Positions 1-11,500 of a DNA stretch of 64,000 bases are shown here, piece after piece. This stretch comes from Phylloscopus collybita (taxonomy: Eukaryota > Chordata > Aves > Passeriformes > Phylloscopidae): contig JAJNNQ010000003.1 in assembly GCA_027886175.1 (NCBI GenBank), forward strand, positions 6,797,501-6,861,500, written 5' to 3'. Positions within the stretch are counted from its first letter, which is position 1; every line of letters begins with the position of its first letter. The notes below the pieces were generated by a model. The model did no database searches. It saw only the letters and a list, made by a program, of their open reading frames with translations, and was not told the DNA's origin. A program made the translations under genes and the position numbers.

Positions 1-2432
1 AAAAGATGTCACTTTGGTGTCTCCTTTGCCTGTCAGGAGGTCACTGTGTTTTGTTGGGGTAGGAATCCACCCTTTTGTCATGCCACATGACCCTGTCACA
101 CAGCTGGATTTGGCCACCACTTCCCACAGCATTTGAGTAAAAACACAGTTCAGCCTTAAAGATCAAAGAGCCCTCTGCCCTTTCAAGGGCTGCTGAGGAA
201 AATGCAGTCACAAACCTACTGCTTACTGTGGATCTCAAAAACAAAGCCAAATTAGGTGAAATCCCAGTTGTTGCCTCCTTACAAAAGCTGAGGTTGAACC
301 AGTGCATCCAGAAAAACACCTGATTCAATGCTCAGATCTTAAGAAAATCAATCCCTGTGAACATGCACCCAAATGAAAACAAGTGTAGATGGAGAAATTC
401 CTCAGGTTAATGTTTCCAAACAGATCAATGCACAAATGCCTGTGGATTGATTTCCTGGAGCTTCAACCCCACATTAGCTCTACAGGACAATTCTAATCAG
501 CCATGGATCTATGGAAACAGGGACTGGGGGCTATTACAGTTTCTCCTCCCAACTTGTCCAATTCTTCTTTTTAATTCCTGCCAGACTTTGGCTTCCAGAA
601 AAACCCAGAACAGCCCTCTCTGTTCCCTCTCCACCCTGTCCTCCATTGGAGGACACCCTGGCACCAGGACAGTGGCAGAGATGAGCCCTGCAGTGTGCAC
701 CCAGACACGCTCCCTCCCACACAGCCAGACCTCTGCAGACCCTTCAGTCGAGTCCTTTGGAGGCTCACATTTCAGCACTGAGAGTGAGAACATTGTGGGA
801 AACACCCTCAGACTGCCATGCTGAAACTGCAAGCAGCAGAGCACTCGGGCTCTACCTCCTTGGCAGGAAAGGCAGTGCAGCTGTGTGCTGGAGCATCCCA
901 CCTTGCTGCAACACCCAGCAGGGATTCCCTGCAGCAAACTCCTCCTGGGGCCAGCCCAGCTGTGCTCTCTGCCATCTCTGGGTCCAGGGTGGGCTCTGGC
1001 AGAAGCAGCATCCATTTCTGGAGATCAGCATTTCCATTTGCTGAGCATCCAATATCACTTGTGGAAATGGACAGATAGTGGAGTTTCCAGTCTGATGGAC
1101 AAAGTAGGTCAGAGAGGAAAAACGTAGTTGCAGTTGATACAAAAAGGGTGTTTTCCATGTAATTAATAAAATCCACATTTCGTTTCAAGTCTGCTTTAAA
1201 TATTTTAAAATATAGGGGGGTTTTGTTTAACTAAGGGGCATTTTAAAACTAGAAAAATATTTCAAAACAGAGTCCTAGAGTTTAATTGAAATTATTAAAA
1301 CAGTACCTTGTGAGCTTTAAAACAGGTTTGGAAGTTCTGAACCAAAAAAATCTGCAACCAAAAACATCAATCTAACTTAGGACATCTTTGTGAAAAGTCT
1401 GAGCAACACTGAAGTAAAATAATTCCACTGAAAAAATTCCACTTGGAAAGAGTTAGTGACAGCTTCTGCCGCCCATTGCCCATTCTTTCCCTCTCTGCAC
1501 ATCTTTACAATTGAAAACACATCTAGAAGGGTCAGCAGCAGAAGTGTGTCATCTACACTATCTGCAGGGATTAGAAAACTGGTATGAATTATCCTTTTCA
1601 TTAATTACTTGATCCTACCTAATCCCCAGTAGATGATGTTGACCTCGATAGACCAAATCTAGGTTTCTTAGCCAACACAACCCCTTTACAGCGTTTCCTA
1701 GCTCCCATTGCAGAGATACTTTCCAGCTGTGTTACCTCCTGGCTTGCTTTCACTTGCTCAGAAGTTCCATGGCAAACCCACTGTGAGTCCTGCCAGCAGC
1801 TCTGGGCAAACCCCAGCCCAGCTGCACCTCTCAGTGAACTGGGTGGGTCTGCCATACTGCCCCAAAACATTATAAATCCTCCAGAAAGGGCAAGGAAATG
1901 TTTGAGATGTGCGTCACTCTGAAAACTCAGGGAGATTTATATCCTCCTGTGTGTAAAATCACAGAGAACCGTGGGCTGTTGGACATCCCAGGCCCAACCA
2001 ACACCAAAAGAAGGGCATAAAACTGCAGCATGAGGGAAGCTGCACTGTGGATGATCCCAAGCCAGTTCTAAGGGAGATCACTTCTGTGACGTATGCAAAT
2101 TGATTTTTCAGACTAAGCTTAGTGGCTACTTATCTCCAATAGCAAAATTACATTCAATTAGGCTTGCTAAATAATTCATGGCAATACATTTGATGTGGCA
2201 GGAAGTTCCAGCAGTGAATCACCAGTCTTTCACATCATGGTGCTGACAGCAACTTGGATTGTTTCTTGCACAAAAACATCTTTCATTGTTTCCACCATCC
2301 ACACCCCCATTCTTCTGGGGCTTGAAGCCTCAGCCTCCCCTTACCTGAGGCTGCATTTGAAGGGATAAAAGGCACCTGCAGCCCTGAGGGGAAGGGCTTG
2401 GGAAAGTTGATTGACAAGAAGTTCCACGTGAC
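1..2432. other. Non-coding, nothing recognised
   Basis: Unique sequence with short unrelated open frames on both strands. An AT-rich stretch lies at 1190-1370. No exon, RNA gene or transposon was recognised. Confidence 0.7.
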
Positions 2433-2980
2433 CTGGCTATGATTCTTCCCCCTCTACTCTGCTCTCATGAGACCCCACCTGCAGTGCTGCATCCAGCCCT
2501 AGGGTCCTCAACATAAGAAGGACAAAGACCTGTTGGAGTGAGTCCACAGGAGGCCAGAGAGATACCCAGAGGGCTGGATCACCTACCTCTGCCATGGAGA
2601 GAAGTTGAGAGAGTTGGGGTTGTTCAGCTTGGAGAAGGGAAAGCTCTGGGGAGACCTTAGAGCTCCTTCCAATGGCTAAAGGGAAGAGCTGGGCAAGGGA
2701 ATGGAGACATGGAACAATGGGGACTGGTGTTAAAGAGAAGAGGTTTAGAATGGATATTGGGAAGAAATTCTTGACCCTGAGGGTGGTGAGGCCCTGGCAC
2801 AGGTTGTCCAGAGAAGCTGTGGCTGCCCCACCCCTGGAAATGTCTAAGGCCAGGCTGGTCAGGGTTTGGAGCAACCTGGGATAGTGGAAGGTGTCCCTGC
2901 CCATAGCAGGGGTTGGAACAAGATGATCTTTAAGTTCCTTTCCAATCCAAAACATTCTATAAGTCTATGAAAAAGAATGG
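2433..2980 (+). mobile_element. CR1 LINE, 5'-truncated 3' end
   Basis: This copy carries the end of the CR1 reverse-transcriptase frame and the 3'UTR in sense orientation. Decayed coding text corresponds to the typical LMRPHLQCC...LRELGLFSLEKGK stretch around 2455-2650. It is followed by the standard 3' region: GGAAGAAATTC, GAGGGTGGTGAGGC, CTGGCACAGGTTG, GTGTCCCTGCCCATAGCAGG and TTGGAACAAGATGATCTTTAAG. It ends near 2970 with the ATTCTATAAGTCTATGA tail that replaces a poly(A) in avian CR1. Internal stops and small gaps show that it is dead. Short 5'-truncated copies like this are the norm for CR1. Confidence 0.93.
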
Positions 2981-5900
2981 TTCCTATTGAGCTTTTTAGC
3001 TTAAAGCAATTTAACCATACATGGAAGCTGGATTTACTGCTGGATTTTTCTCCAGCAATGAAACACTTTCAAAGGTCTGCAAATCTTTTGTAATGAAGTG
3101 ATGCAGAACCACTGTTTAGTCATGCAAATGAAATGAGAATTAACTGTAAAGCATTCTGAGGACCATGAACTTTTTGCCAGAATTCATAGCAAAAGATTTT
3201 TATTGTCAATCAAAAGGCACAAACACTTCAAAACTCTCCTTTGTGTGTGTGCATTGTTGGGAGAAGGGCAAGCAAGCCAGGGTAAACATTTTCTGCAGTG
3301 TGTAGGAGACACAGGATATCAAATATTGCTGGAAGGATGAAAATAGTTTTCTGAGAAACCTGTGAACAGATACATAGAATTACTACTGCAAGCTGAGAGG
3401 GAAGAAAATTTTCCATTCATCACTGAAGCACCCCAACCTTTACCAAACCCATTCTTTTGCTATCTCTTACACAAGACCAGAGCAGACTTTCAAAGAACAA
3501 GATTTCTGCAAACAAGTTACAAAATTCACTCTGTTCTGCTTTGCAGTCTGAATTATGTTTTCTCTTGATGGTCAGACAAACTGTTTTTCTCCCAGGGCAA
3601 ACCCACTATTGCTCCCCTGAAGCCTGGTGAGCAATCCCAGGCTTCCCCCAAGACAGCCAAAAACCAGCTGGTTCCTGGTCTCAGTAACTTTCTACTTTGG
3701 TATTTGAAAACTTTCTCATTAATTACTTTTTTTATAAGACATGTATTAATGCACAGGAAACCTAGAAACAGTGGCTGCAGCATATGTTGGATTAGAAACT
3801 AAGAACCTGCAACTGTGCCTCCTGTTAGCTGGATGGTTTTGTTTGTTTGTGCCATCATGTTTTACACCTCCTCCTGCATAGGAGTGTAATTAAAGTCACC
3901 TGGAAACATGAGCAACAGCAAAGCCACTGACTCCAGTCCTGCATGACAGTAAATTCCTCTCACTTAGTTTTACATCATCTCTCAAATGCATCTTGGCTCC
4001 ATGTCTGTTCCCAAAGAATGGGTAACTCCATAAATATCTGGTACCCCCTCCTCAGCTACCCTTTTTCCCCTGGAAATACCAGGTGCTGGGGCCAGCAGTG
4101 CCAGCCTTCAGCTCACAGCACCCAAGCCCTGCCAATTCAGACTGTCAGGGCACCACATACACACATTTAAAAGCCCAGCAGGGGCTGGGAGGAGGGGAGA
4201 TCCACTCCACACTGCACGTGCAGCACTTCCCTCTTTGAACTGAAGGATTCGTAAACACAGTTTAGCAGGCTGTATATAAAATTTGAGCTCTCTATTACCC
4301 TAATCTTAGAGATTACTACAGACTCTCACATTGCTAAGGGATCAAAGATGAATAGCCATTTTAACCTGTGCTTCCACCGTGGCGTTTACAACATGAGATA
4401 TAATGACCAGGTGCTCAGCTGGTATAAACTGCTGCAACTTTATTTTCTCTGCCAGCAATAACAGCCACTTCATATCATCCAAGGACTTCTTGCAAGGTTA
4501 GCATTAGACAAAGCTGGTGCTGGTCTCAGTAAACTCTCTAGCATTTATTCTTTTTTTGTTGTTGTTTTTTGCTGAGATCTCTGATGCGAAACAACTCAGT
4601 AAGATATTGTCTTTGCTGCAAACACCTGAGTTTTGTTGGCACATAAGATCTGCAACAGATACTTTAAAAGAAGAAATGTAAAAACCTGTAAAAATCTTTC
4701 ACTCTTGCCAGAGTGAAGCTGGCACAGTGGGACTAAGACCCAGTGGTCCTGCACAGCACGTGGCTAGGAAGGAGCACGAGCACTAGTCCCAGGTACAGGC
4801 TGTTTCCAAATTCCTCCTTGTCCCTGTTTGCAGGGTGTGCACTCTGCATTACACAGGGACAGCTTCAACCCAGCAGGGAAACAAGGTCATTGTCACCATG
4901 ATAGCCAGCAAACGTGGAAGCTGTGGACTCACAGCCTCAGGCTGTGGGTGTCTCCATGAGACAGACCCTGATGCTCAAGGAATACCCAACTGGTTGGGGG
5001 TGGCTCAATAAGAACATCCTCTATAATGAATGAACTAGTTGTACCCTGCACAAAAGCCCCACAGAATTTGGTTTATCTCTTGGTCTCCATCTCAGTCCAG
5101 AGCTATAATTGTCTGTGAAAGCCAGAGAGGAATAGAGTTTAAAAGGCTTTGAAAGGGAAAGATATAAAAGCATCCACACAGGTGTTCTAAGAACAAAGTG
5201 TTACCTGGACCTCTGGTCATGGAGCCAGGTATCTGCAGTGGGAGCAGGCAGCACGCATCATAAAAATCTGAACATCAGAGGTTAACAGATACATTGCAGC
5301 AGGAACACATGCCTTATAAAAGAGTTGGTGAATTAGTCAGAGAGACTGGCAAAAGACCGGAAAGGCTGGAGAACACTTGAGCACGATGCCAAAAACCACA
5401 AGCCACTGAATGGCTCTGCTGTTTTGCAAGCTAAATGGCTATTCACACCATTAGGACCAAGAGTGACAGCCCTAACAAGATTTATCACACAGCATCTACT
5501 CTGGACTCAATGAAGAACTGCCCCAATAAAAACCTGCCAGCTCTGCTGATGGATATTATCTTTATTAGAACGGCCTCTCTGATAACCACATTCATTAGGA
5601 TTTTTAGCAATTCATTTCTTCATAAAAACTTCTGTGTATGAATTCAGCACTGACAGATGCGAATGGGAGCTTTGGAAAGACAGCATTACACTAATTGAGA
5701 GCTATATTTGTCAGTTGGTGTAGCAAAGAGAAAGGTTTAAAGTATTTCTTTTTCTGCAAAGCACATTTGTAAGTGGAATGGTAAATTACTGAAGAGCCTG
5801 TGTTACTGCCTGAATTCGTATTTAGCCCCCCACTTAATCCTAAAGTGCAATGTGGGGGCACTGAGGCACCCTCAGGGTGCAGTAATTAGCGTTCTTCACT

Positions 5901-7017
5901 TCTCATTTTTCTTGACCAAAATCTACACACATTCCAAATTAAGACACAAAACCAAAAGCAAGGAACTTTCCTGATGGCAACTCAGTGAAGCAGGATGGAG
6001 CAGGATCCAACGTCCCTCCCTTGGAGCTTTCCCACCAAAGCCGTTGGGTCAGGAGATGGCAGGCTTGGCTGTGACAGTGAGTTCCATTTCCCTGCCAAGA
6101 CTTGGTGAGCAGGGATGGGGGAACAGCAAAAATTGTCACCTCCCAGTTTCTTTCCAATGTGACAGTGCAGAGGGACAAAAGGAGCAGTTTTCCCCAGCTG
6201 GCCTCGTGGGGCAAAGCAGCCAAACACAGTCCCTGGTACATCCCCTGTGCACACAGACCTCAGAGTGTCTCCCCATTCCCAACCCACAGCCTGTCCAGGA
6301 TTTGGGTTGTGATTGCTGCTTTGAACAAGCACTGGGTGAGCTCCAACCTGCAGCAAAGCAGGGCTGGAAAAGCAGCAGCAAAGAAGTGACTCTTGCTGGG
6401 GTGCAGAACTTCCCAGCTGCATCTCTCCCAGTCAGCACTCTCAAGCTCAGACACACATGGTGCAGAAGGAAAGGTGTTAGAGATGACCATGGGGACAAGG
6501 TGACTGACACACCCTTCACACACCCCTCAGCTGTTTCATCCTCAGGCTGCCTTTAGAAAAGGTGTTTCCAACCTGGGCCATGGCAAGACCTTTTGGGAAT
6601 GCCATTCCAAGCATGCAGAGTGAAGCAGCAGTTTCCACTCTGCTCATTCAGCAGCCTAAAGGCAGTAAACTTTAGAGTCCATGCACAATTTCAGTGTAAT
6701 GCCCTGGTGCCACAAGTTGAAGCTTTTAGCAGCAAGGTCCCACAGAAGCTGCCAAGTTTGCCATGCAACATCATCCCACTCCCACACAGCCTGACAGGGC
6801 TCTCAGAAAAGGAAGCAGCATCTCTTGTTTAAATGTGTGTGCATTTATGAATTTCTCAGCTCTGTATACTCAAAAGGTCACATCATGCTTTAAAGGGTCA
6901 GGAATAGGAAATGCAACAGCCTTTGACTTCTGACAGCAAGTTACTCCTTTAATCCTCACAGCAGAGAGGATCTGTGGTGCTGTAGACTAAAATCTACCTA
7001 GTCCTGCTGCTGAACTG
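2981..7017. other. Non-coding, nothing recognised
   Basis: Unique sequence with only very short simple runs: GTGTGTGTG near 3241, GTTTGTTTGTTTG near 3839 and a T-rich run near 4551. No gene or transposon was recognised. Confidence 0.7.
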
Positions 7018-7155
7018 GGGATATCATTAAATGCAGAGGATACACTACATTTGTAGGCCATTAACCATCAGTCTGACTGTTCCAAGTCTCTACCAAAAGC
7101 CACAGGTCAACATCCAGCCCCTCCTTTCCCCTGGACAGGGCTGAGGAGATGAACA
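7018..7155 (+). repeat. Local direct repeat, copy A
   Basis: This 138-bp segment, from GGGATATCATTAAATGCAG to GAGATGAACA, recurs in the same orientation at 8374-8509. About eight substitutions and small indels separate the copies, roughly 92% identity by eye. The flanks outside the repeat do not match. I do not recognise it as a known transposon. Confidence 0.9.
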
Positions 7156-8373
7156 AGCATGAAACAGCAGCAAGGTATGCTGAAAAATCAACATTTCAGG
7201 CCAGGAAATCCATCCTCTTTAACCTGTGAAGAAAGGGGTTTAACCTTGTGATGGTATTAACACAAATCTCACAGTATAGGCAAACAGCGACTTAATTTAG
7301 TGGCATATCTTTATCCCTGGATGGCCAGTCTTGCTAAATGGCATGTCTAATCCTCCAGAGGGACAAAGACCAGCAAAACCTGCAGCATTTTGTTTTTGCA
7401 ACAGACAGGTGAGGGAAAACACCACACAGACCCAGGAGCACATCCCACACAAAGGGACACAAAGGATGTCAGAGGTAGCAAGTGCCACAGTGCATTTAAC
7501 CAAAACTCTGCTGGAACAGCAGGAACAAGGGCTGGCCAACCTGCTCTCCTACCAAAAAGTTCATCATGGCCTCTGTGGAAATGAGGTGTCCTTCCCTGCA
7601 CCGGCAGGGAAATGTGAAGAGAGAAGGGGAGTGGATAGACCAGAATTCCAATTACATGGTGCTGGGTTGGACATGGGTGCTACATCCAACTTCACTCTAA
7701 TACTTCAAAGCCCTTCAGAGGCATTTTTAAACAAAAGGCTAAAATGCAAATCTCAGCTCTTGCCAGCTAGAGAAGAATTTTCCACAACAGCCTCTGAAGC
7801 ATTAGGCACGTTATTATTAACGTTGTGCGAGAAGTGGACATTAATTAATGCTGAATTGCAAAGAAATTCCAGTAGTATCACATATTTCACTCCTGCTGCT
7901 GCAGCAATGAGCTCATTATGAATAAAGAAATTAAAAACATATATCAGAAGGCACAATTAATGGCCTTCCACTTATTATTAACTGTGAGCAACTTAAACCA
8001 CCAGGCTAGAATAAAGGAGGAGGAACGCATCTCAGTTTTTGTTACAGGATAAGATCACAGCCCAAGGCACATCCTTTGCTGAGAACAAAGCGTTTATCAA
8101 GTGACTTCAAAGATACTCACTGTGACCTTGAGCCAAACACTTAATATCTGCCAACCAGCAGGTTTTCTATCTACAAAACAGTAAGAGCAGCTCTTGCCTC
8201 CTGCAAATTCAAAGTTTAGGGTGTGAGGACCTCTTTCTACTCTGTCCTTGCACAGTGGATTCTATAATGGTTGTGAACACCCTTAAGACTCCTTCAGCCA
8301 CAGCAAGGGGACAGTGGAATTACAACTCAAGGTCACCTGGGAGGTATTTTGGAGCAGCCCTGCGGGAGGAGGA
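7156..8373. other. Spacer between the direct repeats, with a conserved-looking AT-rich core
   Basis: Non-coding. The part 7790-7990 has several homeodomain-type TTAATTAAT/ATTA sites and the inverted repeat ACGTTA-TTAT-TAACGT at 7808-7823. It could be an enhancer-like conserved element. No coding signal was seen. Confidence 0.5.
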
Positions 8374-8509
8374 GGGATATCATCAAATGCAGAGGGATGC
8401 ACTACATTTGTAGGCCATTATCCATCAGTCTGACTGTTCCAAGTCTCTACCAAAAGCCCCAGGTCAACACCCAGCCCCTCCTTTCCCCTGGACAGAGCTG
8501 AGATGAACA
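8374..8509 (+). repeat. Local direct repeat, copy B
   Basis: This is the second copy of the 7018-7155 segment, offset by 1356 bases. Long exact blocks are shared, such as ACTACATTTGTAGGCCATTA, TCAGTCTGACTGTTCCAAGT and CCAGCCCCTCCTTTCCCCTG. The similarity stops sharply at both ends. Confidence 0.9.
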
Positions 8510-11500
8510 TGCTGTACCCAGAAATACCTGGGCACGGTGGCTGACAGCACAGAGAAACCCAGCAATTGGGGGGTCACAGCCAACCAGGGGAAAATTGGGC
8601 TCAGAGAGTCAGAGGTGAGCCAAGAGCAGCTCATGAAGTGGGTGAAGCAGATCAAGCAGGATAGGGTCAGTCAGTCAAAACTAACTTTGTGCAGCCAGGA
8701 GGGGGTGGTGACATTTTTTTTTGGGAAGGTGTAGGGTTGTACAATCATCCTCAAAGACAAACACTGAAGCCACAGCTGCAGTAAGCCACTGATGCTCCAA
8801 GGACACCTGAGAGGAGCTCAGCTCCACGAGCAGACCTGGCCCAGAGACACCAGCTCTGCTCTTCAGCATTTACCCTCTCCCAAGACATCTGTCACCTTGC
8901 AAATTAACCCGGGCTGACATTCAGCCAGGCACAGCTACAGCTGCAGCTGCAGTGAACCTATCCTGCAGGTTCCCATGCCAGATACTTATTTCAGTACTTC
9001 TTGCTTTCATATCTCTACTATCTTTACTATTTCCATCAGTCTTTTTGGCTTGAACTGAACGGTTTTCCTTCACATTGTTTCCACCATTGCTCTGTCCATA
9101 TCCAATACGTGTGCCAGCGACTGCAAAATTCCATGAAGCTTAACTAAATCCATGTTTTCTGGTAAATAATAGCAGCGTGTCCCCCTGTTCAAAGAAAATT
9201 ATGAGAGACTTATTAATGTAGCATCAAATGAATTTCTGTTTTATGTAATTATGCATTGAATTTAAAAAGAGATGTCATGCAGGCAATATTTAGAGTCATA
9301 ATAGACAATCTGTAAGAAAGAACAAAGGAAAATAATGTTAATAAAACATTATGCCCTAAGCAAGAAATATGCTTCATATATCAAACACAAGTAAAGATAG
9401 TTATTTGATGCAAAATGGAGGTGTGACCTTGCTGCAGAAGTGTTCATTACCTAACACTGCAACAAGCAAATTAATGGATTTTGGAATGGTGCAAATAACA
9501 GTAATAATAATAGTCATTTTGCTTCCTGGCATTTGCTTGCTGACAGCCAGATTTAGCAGCAAGTGGTTTGTGTTTTGTTTTTTTTTTTTATGAAAGGGAT
9601 TGCAAATAGAATTCCACATAACCTTAAAGACATTACAGAAGCATGTGTCTAGTGCAAGGGTATTGATGAGCAATCAAGGCTTTGCAAATGCTTATAAGGC
9701 AAGCAGTGGAAGCCCAAAAACAAAAGGCTGGCTGCCAGAAGAGTATGTGCTTTACACAAGGACACAGGTACATGTGGTGCTCTCAAGTATACAACAACAT
9801 CTCAAGTATACAATCCCTACATGGGAAGGTGATGGTTATGGTTACTATGGAAATTATTCATGCAATTTCACATGCATTTTGCATGTGACAAACGGTGATA
9901 GGCAATTAGTCTGTTGATGCTGTTTGAGGGAACTGTAGCACCACTGGGAGGTGTAGAATTGTCAGGTTTGAACATCTTCCTCTCTGTAGAGAGTCCCTTG
10001 CTAAGTGATAAGGGTTGTCTGAATTACCTCCTCCAGTAGGTCCCAGTTCAGTTCTGGCCCTCCTGGGCTGGACTGTATCTGCCCAGAGCCCTGCAACATG
10101 GCACCACCTCAAACTATCAGCCCGAAACCTCATCTTCAGCAGCTGATGGAGAAGGTTTGCCCTTCCCACCCCCTCAGCCTGTCTGCAGAGCACCAGGAGC
10201 AGGCCACAAAAATAATGTGCTGTTCCAGGAGAAAATTTACTGCAAGAGTGACTGCAGCTCCTGGAGGAGCTGGACAGCCAGGGGAGAGCTGATGGCATTG
10301 CAGTGATAGAGAGAGCACTGAAGCGTGCTGCCCCAGCTGAGGGATGTGCTGCCAAAACTTACCAAAGGGAGCAGTGCAGGGGGTTTTACCTCATTAAACC
10401 TCACAAAACCTAAACTGGGCCTTAGGACACACTTGCAATGGAGCAAGGGTTCTGTGTGGACCTGGCGGGATTGCCTTTGTTTTTCAACAAAGATCACAAA
10501 CAGATTTCCATAACACTTTGATGTGTTTAAAACGGTGAAGTTACTAGGCGAGCAGGTACAATAAAAGAAACATCTCTGCAAATGGAAAACCCCCGGGCAT
10601 GTATGCCTTTCTAAATGCTATTGGAATGTTAAGCTCTGATAATTGCTTTGTAATGTAAGCAACTGCATGACGAGCACGAACGGCACAGCCCATGCATCAC
10701 CACGGCTGCACTTCCAGCTCTGCCGTCAGTCTCTTCCCTCAAAATGCACTCTGATTGCACTGGGCTTAAATCTAACTCGTGGCAAGTGCTGGAGTGAGTT
10801 CATTTAGTGGACAAACCTTGTTTCTCTGTGGTTATCTGCTCAAGACTGGCAGAGGGAGGGAGCCCTGCACTGTGGGGCAAGGCTGGGCACCAGCTCCAAT
10901 GCTGCCAGCTGGGAGTCTGTCCTGGAGTGGGAAAAGAGCTCCAGCAGCATTTCCAGAGGGCACCAAACACTTTTAGGTGTCTAGAGCAGTGAGCAGTGAT
11001 TTATTAGAGACCACTAGAACAAGGCAACTTTCCTAACCTAAAAAATTTCCCTCCTCAAAGTGAAACAAATGAAAATGGAGAAGGCTGAAAACAAACCTGG
11101 CTGCACCTTTGCAAGCTGTTGTTTCTTTCAGACTTGCTCTGAATTTGGCAGCTTCAGAGGCTGCATCTAAAATATATTTAATCTGCCCTGGGTTCTATGC
11201 ATTCCTCCTCACCCATCACCACCCAGACTGATGTCCAGCAGCCCAGAGTGGAGCCCAGCTGCCCCACACAACCTCCTTGCCCCAGGGGCAGGTGCCAGGG
11301 CAGACACAAGGAGCTGCCTTCCTCCCCTCCACCTCTTCTGTGGACTAACATACACAGTAAATCCCAAAAAGCTTCCAGATCCATCAGGGAGGGAATAAAA
11401 TGAGGAGGGAAATTGCCTGAAGGAGCAGGAAAGTCTGGATTTGGTACATGGCAACCAGCAGCTCCCCAAAGCTGGAGTAGGATCTCCATGGTGCTGGGCT

